Shown here: positions 43,650-52,456 of the stretch, piece by piece
Layout: each line of letters starts with the position of its first letter
How positions within the stretch are numbered: the stretch's first letter is position 1
From: Bauldia sp965232525
Lineage (GTDB): Bacteria; Pseudomonadota; Alphaproteobacteria; Rhizobiales; Kaistiaceae
Direction: 5' to 3'
Assembly: GCF_965232525.1 (NCBI RefSeq)
Contig: NZ_OZ246980.1
Location: 2,914,001-2,978,000 of the forward strand
DNA: 64,000 bases
The notes under the pieces: model-generated
Databases searched by the model: none
What the model was told of the DNA's origin: nothing
Seen by the model: the letters and a program-made list of their open reading frames with translations, nothing else
Program-made: the position numbers and the translations under genes

Positions 43650-44213
43650 ATGCTGTTCCGCCGCCGTAAGCCTCAAAGCCGCACCCAGCAGATCCGGACC
43701 GCGATGTGGCCGCGCGGGAGTTGGGCGCGGTCGCTCAAGTATTTCGGCAAGCGCGTCCTTCGGCTGAGTGCTTCGCCCCACGCGATCGCCCTCGGGTTCG
43801 CTGCCGGCGTGCTCGTCTCGTGGACGCCACTGTTCGGCCTGCACTTCATCATGGCCATCGTCATCGCTTTCCTCATGGGCGGAAACGCCATCGCCGCGTT
43901 TTTCGGCACGGCCGTCGGCAATCCGATCACCTTCCCGTTCATGTGGTGGCTTTCGTACACGGTCGGCAGTCATATCCTCGCTCTCGGCCCCGGTGCGCCA
44001 AAGCTGCCACTTGGCAACCTCGCCGAAGCCAGTTGGTCGGAGATCCTCGCGGTCTTGCCGCCGATGCTGCTCGGTGCCGTACCGCTTGGACTGGTGTCGG
44101 GAACGCTTGCCTACTTCATCGTACGGGGCGCTGTCCGTGCGTATCAGGCGGCCCGCCGCGAGCGCCTGGCGTCGCGGAAAACGGCGCGCGACTCGGCCGC
44201 ACCGGAGTCCTGA
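43650..44213 (+). CDS. DUF2062 membrane protein
   Basis: A 187-residue inner-membrane protein with two or three helices: 'GFAAGVLVSWTPLFGLHFIM', 'GNAIAAFFGTAVGNPITFPF' and 'GLVSGTLAYFIV'. The 'G.P.TFPFMW' segment is typical of DUF2062. Function unknown. It sits 4 bp after pyrE and 3 bp before acpS, in the position it usually has in Hyphomicrobiales. Confidence 0.88.
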   Translation: MLFRRRKPQSRTQQIRTAMWPRGSWARSLKYFGKRVLRLSASPHAIALGFAAGVLVSWTPLFGLHFIMAIVIAFLMGGNAIAAFFGTAVGNPITFPFMWWLSYTVGSHILALGPGAPKLPLGNLAEASWSEILAVLPPMLLGAVPLGLVSGTLAYFIVRGAVRAYQAARRERLASRKTARDSAAPES

Positions 44214-44216
44214 CTG

Positions 44217-44624
44217 ATGATCATCGGCATCGGCAACGACCTGATCGACATCCGGCGCATCGAAAAGGTGCTCGACCGACACGGCGACCGGTTCATCTCG
44301 CGAATCTTCACACCTATCGAAATCGCCAAATCCGAGCGCCGCCGAATGCGAGCGGCGTCCTATGCCAAGCGGTTCGCTGCCAAGGAGGCCTGCGCCAAGG
44401 CGCTCGGCACCGGGATCGCTGCCGGCGTGTTCTGGCGGGACATGGGGGTCGTCAACCTACCGTCCGGCAAGCCGACGATGGCCTTGACCGGTGGTGCCGC
44501 GAAAAGGCTCGCCAAGCTGCTTCCTGACGGTCACGACAGCGTGATCCACCTCACCATCACGGACGAGTTTCCCTTAGCGCAGGCCTATGTGATCATCGAG
44601 ACAAGCGTGGCGGAGGTGTCGTAA
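44217..44624 (+). CDS. acpS: Holo-[acyl-carrier-protein] synthase
   Basis: A 135-residue enzyme transferring 4'-phosphopantetheine from CoA to a serine of ACP. N-terminal metal-binding Asp in 'GIGNDLIDIRRIE', and the second signature 'RFAAKEACAKALGTG'. Part of the pyrE-DUF2062-acpS-lepB run. Confidence 0.95.
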   Translation: MIIGIGNDLIDIRRIEKVLDRHGDRFISRIFTPIEIAKSERRRMRAASYAKRFAAKEACAKALGTGIAAGVFWRDMGVVNLPSGKPTMALTGGAAKRLAKLLPDGHDSVIHLTITDEFPLAQAYVIIETSVAEVS

Positions 44625-44730
44625 AACGGCCGCAGTTGGTCCGCACGGCGTTGCGGGCGCGCCTGCGAGCCGGTATGAGGACGCCGGCGCGGCTATTGAC
44701 TAAGTCCCCCTCCCGACCGAGATCGAGATA

Positions 44731-45477
44731 ATGAGCGTGGCCACTGAGAAGACGCGCGATAAGCGCAGCGGCATCGGCGAAACGGTGAAGATCATCATCG
44801 AGGCGCTGCTGTTGGCGCTTGTGGTCCGGACCCTCCTGTTCCAGCCGTTCAACATTCCGTCCGGCTCGATGAAGCCGACGCTGCTGGTCGGCGATTATCT
44901 GTTCGTCTCGAAATACGCGTACGGATACAGCCGCTACAGCCTTCCGTTCGGACCCAACCTGTTCGAGGGACGCATCTGGGCGGAGGAGCCGGTTCGCGGT
45001 GACGTCGTCGTGTTCAAGCAGCCTCGGGATAACTCGACCGACTTCATCAAGCGCGTTGTCGGCATGCCCGGTGACACAATCCAGTTGGTTGATGGCGTGT
45101 TGCACATCGATGGTACGCCGGTGGAGAGGGAGGAGGCTGGCACGTGGATCGACGAGGACACCGGGCGGGAGTACACGCGCTACGAGGAGACCCTGCCGAA
45201 CGGTGTCAGCTACACCATTCTTGACCGTGGGATGCTCCCCTCAGACAACACCCAGATCTACGAAGTGCCCGAAGGGCATTTCTTCATGATGGGTGACAAC
45301 CGCGACGATTCGAGCGATAGCCGCGTTCTCGGCAGTGTTGGCTACGTGCCGTTCGAGAATCTGGTTGGACGGGCCGAGGCGATTTTCTTCTCGGTCGGCG
45401 ACCGGGCTTCGCCGCTGGCATTCTGGCGGTGGCCGTGGACGGTTCGCTGGGACCGGTTGTTCACCACGGTGGAATGA
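44731..45477 (+). CDS. lepB: Signal peptidase I
   Basis: A 248-residue inner-membrane protease that removes signal peptides of exported proteins, including the porins in this window. One N-terminal helix (about 18-38), catalytic Ser46 in 'IPSGSMKPTL' and Lys107 in 'FIKRVVGMPGD', and the late 'MGDNRDDSSDSR' box. Its stop overlaps the rnc start. Confidence 0.96.
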   Translation: MSVATEKTRDKRSGIGETVKIIIEALLLALVVRTLLFQPFNIPSGSMKPTLLVGDYLFVSKYAYGYSRYSLPFGPNLFEGRIWAEEPVRGDVVVFKQPRDNSTDFIKRVVGMPGDTIQLVDGVLHIDGTPVEREEAGTWIDEDTGREYTRYEETLPNGVSYTILDRGMLPSDNTQIYEVPEGHFFMMGDNRDDSSDSRVLGSVGYVPFENLVGRAEAIFFSVGDRASPLAFWRWPWTVRWDRLFTTVE

Positions 45478-46178
45478 GGGCACGCGCGTCCGGCATAGCC
45501 GCGCTTGAACAGCGCCTCGGCCACACCTTTTCCGATCCCCATCTTCTGGAGACGGCGCTCACCCATGCCAGCGCCGTCGACCCCGGTGGCACCACCTATC
45601 AGCGTCTAGAGTTTCTCGGTGATCGGGTGCTTGGCCTCGTGGTCGCCGAGATGCTGGTCGACGCGTTCCCAAATGCCAGTGAGGGCGAACTGGCGCGCCG
45701 GCTGACCGCGTTGGTTCGCAACGAAAGCTGCGCCGCGGTCGCCCGCGACCTCGACCTCGGCTCGGCCGTACGGCTCGGGAGTGGCGAGGCCCAGTCCGGC
45801 GGGCGAAAGAAGGCGGCGATCCTCGGCGACGTGTGCGAAGCGGTGATTGGTGCGCTCCATCTCGACGGCGGAATCGAAGTTGCCCGCGGCTTCATCAAGG
45901 CGCACTGGCGCGATCGGATGATCTCGTGGAGCGGCCCGCTACGCGACGCCAAGACAACCCTGCAGGAGTGGGCGCAAGGGCGCGGCATCGGCACCCCGAC
46001 GTACGACATCGCCGATCGCTCGGGTCCCGACCATGCGCCCCGCTTCGTGGTCGCGGTTCAGGTCGGCGATCTGCAGCCGGCGGAAGGCACGGGCGGCAGT
46101 CGTCGCGAGGCGGAGCAGGACGCGGCAACTGCGATGTTGCGCCGGGAAGGAGCATCGATCGGTGACCGACACCGCTGA
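45474..46178 (+). CDS. rnc: Ribonuclease III
   Basis: A 234-residue double-strand-specific endonuclease for rRNA and mRNA processing. Signature 'RLEFLGDRVLGL' (about 41-52), catalytic acidic residues also in 'GDVCEAVIGAL', and a C-terminal dsRNA-binding domain (about 160-225). ATGA overlap with lepB; the ORF extends upstream to 45429 but the overlap start is the family start. It overlaps era by 17 bp. Confidence 0.95.
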   Translation: MRARASGIAALEQRLGHTFSDPHLLETALTHASAVDPGGTTYQRLEFLGDRVLGLVVAEMLVDAFPNASEGELARRLTALVRNESCAAVARDLDLGSAVRLGSGEAQSGGRKKAAILGDVCEAVIGALHLDGGIEVARGFIKAHWRDRMISWSGPLRDAKTTLQEWAQGRGIGTPTYDIADRSGPDHAPRFVVAVQVGDLQPAEGTGGSRREAEQDAATAMLRREGASIGDRHR

Positions 46179-47070
46179 GGCGACGCGCTGCGGCTTCGTC
46201 GCGGTGATCGGTGCGCCGAACGCCGGCAAGTCCACGCTGGTCAACCGTATGGTCGGTACCAAGGTGTCGATCGTCAGCCACAAGGTCCAGACCACCCGCG
46301 CGATGGTCCGCGGCATTGCCATGGCTGAGGCTGCGCAGATCGTGCTGGTCGACACCCCGGGCATATTCGCACCGCGCCGCCGGCTTGATCGAGCGATGGT
46401 CGACACCGCCTGGAGCGGTGCCGAGGACGCCGACGTGATCGCGCTGCTGGTCGACGCGGCGCGGGGAATGGTTCCGGAGGTCGCGGCGCTGGTTGAGCGT
46501 CTGGCGTCGCTGAAGCGACGCAAAATCCTCGTCCTCAACAAGATCGACCTGGTCAAGCCGGAGGCGCTGTTGGCGTTGACCGCCGAGCTCAACGCCGCCG
46601 TTACTTTCGATGAGACTTTCATGGTCTCCGCCACCACCGGCGACGGTGTGGGCGCTCTGGTGACCTGGCTAGCCGCCGCCATGCCCGAAGGGCCATGGCT
46701 TTATCCGGAAGACGAGGTCAGCGACGTGCCGCTGCGCCAGCTCGCAGCCGAAATCACCCGCGAGAAGCTGTTCGAGCGCCTGCATCAGGAGCTGCCCTAC
46801 CAGACCACGGTCGAGACCGAGCAATGGCAGGAGCAGAAGGACGGCTCGGTGCGGGTCGAACAAACCATCTACGTCACCCGCGACAGCCAGAAGAAGATCG
46901 TCATCGGCAAGGGCGGCCAGGCGATCAAGGGCATCTCGGTTGCCGCCCGCAGGGAAATCGGCGAGATCGTCGAGCGGCCGGTTCACCTGTTCCTGTTCGT
47001 CAAGGTCCGCGAGAACTGGACCGACGACCCGGAACGCTACCGGGCGATGGGCATCGACTTTCCGCGGTAG
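46162..47070 (+). CDS. era: GTPase Era
   Basis: A 302-residue GTPase needed for 30S ribosome maturation. G1 'GAPNAGKSTL', G3 'VDTPG', G4 'NKIDLV', and a C-terminal KH domain binding 16S rRNA ('IVIGKGGQAIKGISVAAR'). GTG start inside rnc, so the two are translationally coupled, the usual rnc-era-recO order. Confidence 0.96.
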   Translation: MTDTAEATRCGFVAVIGAPNAGKSTLVNRMVGTKVSIVSHKVQTTRAMVRGIAMAEAAQIVLVDTPGIFAPRRRLDRAMVDTAWSGAEDADVIALLVDAARGMVPEVAALVERLASLKRRKILVLNKIDLVKPEALLALTAELNAAVTFDETFMVSATTGDGVGALVTWLAAAMPEGPWLYPEDEVSDVPLRQLAAEITREKLFERLHQELPYQTTVETEQWQEQKDGSVRVEQTIYVTRDSQKKIVIGKGGQAIKGISVAARREIGEIVERPVHLFLFVKVRENWTDDPERYRAMGIDFPR

Positions 47071-47099
47071 AAACTCGGATTTCGCGCTAAACTCGCCCC

Positions 47100-47852
47100 A
47101 TGCAGTGGACGGATGACGGTATCATCATCGGCACCCGGCGCTATGGCGAGACCAGCCTGATCGTCGAGGTGATGACAGCCGCCCATGGTCGGCATCTCGG
47201 TCTGGTACGCGGCGGCCGCTCGCGCCGCCACAAGCCGGTGCTCCAGCCGGGCAATTCGGTGATCGCCACCTGGCGGGCGCGCCTCGACGCCCATCTCGGC
47301 ACGTTCACCATCGAGCCGACAGCGCAGCGCGCGGCGCGGCTGATGGACAGTCCGGCCGGGCTCTACGCCATCCAGGTGCTCGGCGGTCTGACCCGGCTCC
47401 TGCCGGAACGCGATCCCCATCCGCAGATCCACGACGTGCTCGCCGCCATCATCGACTGGCTCGACGATCCGCTCGCCGGCGGTGCGCTAGTCGTCCGCTT
47501 CGAACTGCGGATGCTGGAGGAGCTTGGCTTCGGCCTCGATCTCGACCAGTGCGCCGCGACCGGGACGACCGACGATCTCGCCTATGTCTCGCCGAAGTCA
47601 GGGCGGGCGGTGAGCCGCTCCGCTGCCGAGCCGTGGCGCGACAAGATGCTGCCGCTGCCGGCCTTCCTGCTGGCGCCAGGTGAGGCACCGCCGGCGGACG
47701 ACCTGATCGCGGCGTTCCGCCTGACCGAGTTCTTCCTCGCCCGCCATGTCTACGAACCACGTGGCCTGACACCGCCGGACGAGCGGGCGCGGCTGATCGC
47801 GCTGATTGGCCGACAGGCGAGTGCCGCCCAGCCGAAAGCGTCGGCGTTGTAA
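47100..47852 (+). CDS. recO: DNA repair protein RecO
   Basis: A 250-residue RecF-pathway protein that loads RecA with RecR. N-terminal OB fold (1-80, 'MQWTDDGIIIGTRRYGETSL') and a helical C-terminal domain with 'MLEELGFGLDLDQCAATG'. The zinc-type cysteine set is reduced to one Cys. No obvious ribosome site precedes the ATG. Confidence 0.93.
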   Translation: MQWTDDGIIIGTRRYGETSLIVEVMTAAHGRHLGLVRGGRSRRHKPVLQPGNSVIATWRARLDAHLGTFTIEPTAQRAARLMDSPAGLYAIQVLGGLTRLLPERDPHPQIHDVLAAIIDWLDDPLAGGALVVRFELRMLEELGFGLDLDQCAATGTTDDLAYVSPKSGRAVSRSAAEPWRDKMLPLPAFLLAPGEAPPADDLIAAFRLTEFFLARHVYEPRGLTPPDERARLIALIGRQASAAQPKASAL

Positions 47853-47881
47853 GCCAGCGCATTCGCCGCTATCCCCGGACC

Positions 47882-50140
47882 ATGGGAAAAGATGTGATTC
47901 CGCCAGACTCGATCGAGCCGATCAATCTGCGCGAGGCGCTGGAAGAGCGCTACCTCGCCTACGCGCTGTCGACGATTATGCACCGGGCGCTGCCCGATGC
48001 CCGCGACGGCTTGAAGCCGGTCCACCGCCGCATTCTGCATGGCATGCGCCTGCTCCGCCTCGATCCGCGGGCGGCGTTCAAGAAATCGGCGAAGATCGTC
48101 GGCGATGTGATGGGCAACTTCCATCCCCACAGCGACCAGGCGATCTACGACGCGCTTGCACGCCTCGCTCAGGACTTTGCCGTCCGCTACCCGTTGATCG
48201 AAGGACAGGGCAATTTCGGCAATGTCGACGGCGATAATCCAGCCGCCATGCGCTACACCGAAGCGCGGCTGACCGAAGTCGCACGCCTGCTGCTCGAGGG
48301 GATCGACGAGGATGCGGTCGACTTTCGGCCGACCTACGACGATTCCGACACCGAGCCGGTGGTGCTTCCCGGCGCCTTTCCCAATCTGCTCGCTAACGGC
48401 GCGTCGGGGATCGCGGTCGGAATGGCGACCAACATCCCGCCCCACAATGCGGCCGAACTCTGCGACGCGGCGCTCCACCTCATCAAGTCGCCCAACGCCC
48501 GGGTCGAGACCCTGGTCGGCTACATACCGGGTCCCGATCTGCCCACCGGTGGCGTGATTGTCGAGGACCCGGCCAACATCGTTGACGCCTACCGTACCGG
48601 CCGGGGCGGCTTCCGGGTCCGGGCCCGCTGGTCGGTCGAGCAGCAGGCGCGCGGCGCCTATGTCGTCGTCGTCTCGGAGATTCCCTATCAGGTACCCAAG
48701 GCCCGGCTGATCGAAAAGATCGCCGAGTTGATGGAGGCCAAGCGCCTGTCGCTGGTCGGCGACATTCGCGATGAGTCGGCGGAGGACATCCGCGTCGTCA
48801 TCGAGCCGCGCAGCCGCACCGTCGATGCGACCCTGATGATGGAGTCGCTGTTCAAACTGACCGACCTCGAAACTCGCGTTTCGCTGAATCTCAACATCCT
48901 TTCCGGCGGGCGGGTGCCCAAGGTGATGGGCCTTGCCGAGGCGCTCACCGAGTGGCTGGCCCACCGCCGCGAGGTGCTGATCCGTCGGTCGAACCACCGG
49001 CTTGGCCAGATCGAGCACCGGCTGGAAGTCCTCGACGGCTACCTGATCGCCTTCCTCAACATCGACGAGGTGATCCGCATCGTCCGCAACGAGGACGAAC
49101 CCAAGCCGGTACTGATGGAGACGTTTGCGCTGTCGGATGTCCAGGCCGAGGCGATCCTGAATATGCGGCTGCGGAGCCTGCGCCGGCTCGAGGAAGTCGA
49201 GATCAAGGGCGAGCACGCCAAGCTCACCAAGAAACGCAAGGGCCTGAAGGCGCTGCTCAAATCCGAGGCCAAGCAGTGGGCGGCGGTTGCCGACGAGATC
49301 AAGGCGGTGCGCAAGGCGTTCGGCCCCGACACTGCGCTCGGCAAACGGCGAACGACCTTCGCCGAGGCGCCGGCCGCCGACATCGAGGAAGCGATGCTCG
49401 AAGCCACGGTCGAGCGCGAGCCGATCACGGTTGTCGTCTCCGAGAAGGGTTGGATCCGGGCGCTGAAAGGCAAGGCCAAGAGCGACACCAAGGATCTGTC
49501 GTTCAAGGCCGACGATGGGCTGAAATTCGCCTTCCCGGCTGAAACCACGGACAAGATCATCGTCGCCTCGACCGGGGGCAAGTTCTTCACCCTCGGCGCC
49601 GACAAGCTGCCCGGCGGACGCGGCCACGGCGAGCCGATCCGGGTGCTGGTGGACATGGACGCCGCCGACGACACGGTGGCGGTGTTCGCCCACGACCCGG
49701 AGCGCAAGCTGCTGGTGGTTTCGACCGACGGACGCGGGTTCGTCGTGCCTGAGGCCGAGGTGCTGGCCAATACCCGTAAGGGCAAGCAGGTGATGACGGT
49801 CAGTGGCGGCGAGGAGATGCGCTTATGCGTCTCGGCTGCCGGAGACACTGTTGCAGTGCTCGGCGAGAACCGCAAGCTGCTGGTGTTCCCGCTCGACCAG
49901 GTGCCTGAGATGACCCGTGGCAAGGGCGTCCGGCTACAGCGTTACAAGGACGGCGGCGTCGCCGATGCGCGGGTCTTCCATGCCGTCGATGGTTTGAGCT
50001 GGCAGGATTCCTCGGGCCGCACGTTCAACCGGTCGATGGCCGACATCAAGGTCTGGATCGGCGACCGCGCCCAAGCGGGCCGGCTGCGCCCGGACGGTTT
50101 CCCGCGCTCCAACCGCTTCGGGACTCCGACGATCGGCTGA
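47882..50140 (+). CDS. parC: DNA topoisomerase IV subunit A
   Basis: A 752-residue type IIA topoisomerase subunit for decatenating daughter chromosomes. N-terminal 'ALPDARDGLKPVHRRILHGM', active-site Tyr125 in 'MRYTEARL', quinolone-region 'HPHSDQAIYDAL', and a C-terminal beta-pinwheel (about 490-745). The GyrA box is absent, favouring ParC over GyrA. The partner parE is not in the window. It converges on the sulfurtransferase gene with a 6-bp gap. Confidence 0.96.
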   Translation: MGKDVIPPDSIEPINLREALEERYLAYALSTIMHRALPDARDGLKPVHRRILHGMRLLRLDPRAAFKKSAKIVGDVMGNFHPHSDQAIYDALARLAQDFAVRYPLIEGQGNFGNVDGDNPAAMRYTEARLTEVARLLLEGIDEDAVDFRPTYDDSDTEPVVLPGAFPNLLANGASGIAVGMATNIPPHNAAELCDAALHLIKSPNARVETLVGYIPGPDLPTGGVIVEDPANIVDAYRTGRGGFRVRARWSVEQQARGAYVVVVSEIPYQVPKARLIEKIAELMEAKRLSLVGDIRDESAEDIRVVIEPRSRTVDATLMMESLFKLTDLETRVSLNLNILSGGRVPKVMGLAEALTEWLAHRREVLIRRSNHRLGQIEHRLEVLDGYLIAFLNIDEVIRIVRNEDEPKPVLMETFALSDVQAEAILNMRLRSLRRLEEVEIKGEHAKLTKKRKGLKALLKSEAKQWAAVADEIKAVRKAFGPDTALGKRRTTFAEAPAADIEEAMLEATVEREPITVVVSEKGWIRALKGKAKSDTKDLSFKADDGLKFAFPAETTDKIIVASTGGKFFTLGADKLPGGRGHGEPIRVLVDMDAADDTVAVFAHDPERKLLVVSTDGRGFVVPEAEVLANTRKGKQVMTVSGGEEMRLCVSAAGDTVAVLGENRKLLVFPLDQVPEMTRGKGVRLQRYKDGGVADARVFHAVDGLSWQDSSGRTFNRSMADIKVWIGDRAQAGRLRPDGFPRSNRFGTPTIG

Positions 50141-50146
50141 CTGTCG

Positions 50147-50992
50147 TCAGGATGGTTCCGACGTCATCGGATTGTCCGGATCGGCGGCCCATTCCTGCAG
50201 CGACGCAGTGTAGACGGCGACGTCCTTGAAGCCGAGGCGGGTCATGACGAAGGCGTTGAGCGAGGCGAGAATCCCGCCGCCGCAATAGGTGATCGCCCGG
50301 GCGTCCCGGTCGCCGGTGTGCATGGCGTCGAGGTCTGCCATCGGCTTGTGGCGGCCGGTCTCGTCGAGCATGTCCATGCCGCAGACGTTCACCGCCGAAA
50401 GGATGTGCCCGGGGCGGGCATACATTTTCATCTCACCGCGATAGCTCCCCGCCGGCAGGGTGTCGATGATGCTGACATCGGCGTCGTCGATCGCCGCAAG
50501 CACCTCGTCGCGGTCGGCGATCAGTTGGGGCCGGGGGTTTGGCGTCAAGGTGCGAGCAGGGTAGGTCGCGGGTTCGGTCGACAGCGAATGTCCGGCGGCC
50601 TTCCAGGCGTTGAGCCCGCCGTCCAGGATCGCCGCCCGGTCGAAGCCGACCCAGCGCAGCATCCACCAGACCCGCGCCGCCCAGACCGACGAGGAGGAGT
50701 CGTAAAGGACAACCCGCGACTCGTCGCCGACACCCAGCTTGCTCATCGCCGCGCAGAACGCCTCCGGTGTCGGCACTGCAAAGCCGATCGGGCTTTCGCT
50801 ATCGCAAAGATCGCCCTTCAGATCGGCAAAGCCAGCGCCGGGTATATGTCCGCCATCATAGTCCTCGCGACCGCTGAGGGTCCGCATGCCGCTCTCCGTC
50901 TGCTCGACATGAACCGAGCAATCGAGAACGACCAGGTCGGGGTCGTTGAGGTGATCGGCAAGCCAGTCGACTGAAACGAGTGTGTCCATCAT
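50147..50992 (-). CDS. sseA: 3-mercaptopyruvate sulfurtransferase-type rhodanese
   Basis: A 281-residue two-domain rhodanese transferring sulfur from mercaptopyruvate or thiosulfate to an acceptor. The N-terminal inactive domain has 'VVLDCSVHVEQTESGMRTL' and the catalytic Cys237 sits in the C-terminal 'ITYCGGGILAS'. The CGGG loop is closer to CGSG of mercaptopyruvate enzymes than to CRKG of rhodaneses. The double ATG at 50992/50989 follows AGAAGGAC. Confidence 0.88.
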   Translation of the reverse strand: MMDTLVSVDWLADHLNDPDLVVLDCSVHVEQTESGMRTLSGREDYDGGHIPGAGFADLKGDLCDSESPIGFAVPTPEAFCAAMSKLGVGDESRVVLYDSSSSVWAARVWWMLRWVGFDRAAILDGGLNAWKAAGHSLSTEPATYPARTLTPNPRPQLIADRDEVLAAIDDADVSIIDTLPAGSYRGEMKMYARPGHILSAVNVCGMDMLDETGRHKPMADLDAMHTGDRDARAITYCGGGILASLNAFVMTRLGFKDVAVYTASLQEWAADPDNPMTSEPS

Positions 50993-51301
50993 GGTTGTCC
51001 TTCTGAAGGATACGACCAATTCCACATTGATAAACATCAAGGCGGGCGGCTGGCCAATTGGTCCATGTCAAGCCGCCGTTCCGCAGTCCCTGCGGCAGTT
51101 CGTCACTTTGTTTGTGACGCCCGGCTCATGGTTGAGCCCCAAAGGATAGTTACCGCGATTGCCACATGGATCGGTCGATTCGCCGTTTCGGCGTTTTGAC
51201 GGGTTGCACCGCCGAAACGAAATACCGACCTGCCGCGTAGCGTCATCTCGCGGTGCATGACCGTTTCGGGCGTTCCCAACCGGTCAAAGGAGCTTTGGGA
51301 C
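50993..51301. other. Divergent intergenic region
   Basis: 309 bases between the sulfurtransferase and the efflux operon. I see a small hairpin GGCTCA-TGGT-TGAGCC (51123-51138) and no regulator gene or RNA. Confidence 0.5.
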
Positions 51302-52456
51302 TTGAACGACGAACCTGAAAGCGGCCGACGCGCGGCCATGAAATTCAGCGACGACCCGGGCGCTTCACGTGCCACCTGGGTCGCGGCGTTCCTGATCGTC
51401 GTGCTGACGGCCTGGTTCGCGAGCGGGCTGGTGTGGCCGTCGGAAGCGCCGGAAACGGAGCAGGACGGCAACGTCCAGGCGCCGATCACAGTCGCGGTGC
51501 GCGATTCGACCGCCGAAATGATCACCGAGTTCTTCGTCGCCGAAGGACAGGCGGTCGCCGACCGGGACACGACCATTCATGCGGAAACGTCGGGGGACAT
51601 CCTCGACGTGGCCTTCGACAAGGGCGACACCGTCTCGGCCGGCGACGTGATCGGGCGGTTCGATCCCGGCCATCGGACGGCCGAGCTCGATCGGGCGCAA
51701 GCCGAGGTCGAACGTGCCGAACGCGAGTTCCAGAATGCCGAAACGCTGTTCGCACGGGGAACCGCCACCGAGGATCGCGTCACCGAGGCGCGGACCGCTC
51801 TGGCCGCGGCGCGAGCCCAACGCGCCGCTGCCGAACAGGCAATCGAAGATACGATGATCCGCGCGCCGTTCGACGGGCGGCTGGAGGATGTGTTCGTCGA
51901 TCCCGGTGAGTTCTTCTCGGCCGGCGCCGAGGTCGCCCGGGTTGTTGATCTTGAGCCGCTGACGGTGCGGGCGCGGGTGCCGCAGCAATCGCTCCGCAGT
52001 CTGACCGAGGGGCAGGCGGCGACGGTTCGTTTCATCACCGGCGAGACCCGCGAGGGCATCGTCCGTTTCGTCGGCGCCAGCGCCGATCCCGCGACGCGAA
52101 CCTTTCTCCTGGAGATCGAAGTCGAAAACGAGGACGGCGCGATCCCCGCCGGCGTCAGCACCGAGGTGAGCATCGCCACCGGCGAGGTGGCGGCGCATTT
52201 CATCTCACCGGCTATTCTCTCGTTGAGCGAAGACGGGACCCTTGGGCTGAAGACCGCCAGCGACGACAACGCTGTCCAGTTTCATGAGGTGTCGATCCTG
52301 CGGGCCGAAAGCGAGGGGGTATGGGTTGCCGGGCTGCCGGACACCGCCCGCATCATCACCATCGGCCAGGGTTTCGTGCGCCCCGACGACACAATCGATC
52401 CACGACCCGACAACGGCGCCCAATTGGCCGAAACCGCGAGCGGGCCGATACAATGA
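51302..52456 (+). CDS. RND efflux periplasmic adaptor (membrane fusion protein)
   Basis: A 384-residue HlyD/AcrA-type adaptor. One N-terminal helix (about 31-47), lipoyl-like half-motifs around 'TTIHAETSGDILDVAFDKGD' and 'DTMIRAPFDGRLEDVFVDPG', a short alpha-hairpin (about 125-180) and a beta-barrel. It links the pump encoded next to an outer-membrane channel. Start: TTG at 51302 with AAAGGAG at 51286-51292 is preferred over an ATG at 51257 that has no ribosome site. Stop overlaps the pump gene (ATGA). No TolC-like gene follows. Confidence 0.86.
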   Translation: MNDEPESGRRAAMKFSDDPGASRATWVAAFLIVVLTAWFASGLVWPSEAPETEQDGNVQAPITVAVRDSTAEMITEFFVAEGQAVADRDTTIHAETSGDILDVAFDKGDTVSAGDVIGRFDPGHRTAELDRAQAEVERAEREFQNAETLFARGTATEDRVTEARTALAAARAQRAAAEQAIEDTMIRAPFDGRLEDVFVDPGEFFSAGAEVARVVDLEPLTVRARVPQQSLRSLTEGQAATVRFITGETREGIVRFVGASADPATRTFLLEIEVENEDGAIPAGVSTEVSIATGEVAAHFISPAILSLSEDGTLGLKTASDDNAVQFHEVSILRAESEGVWVAGLPDTARIITIGQGFVRPDDTIDPRPDNGAQLAETASGPIQ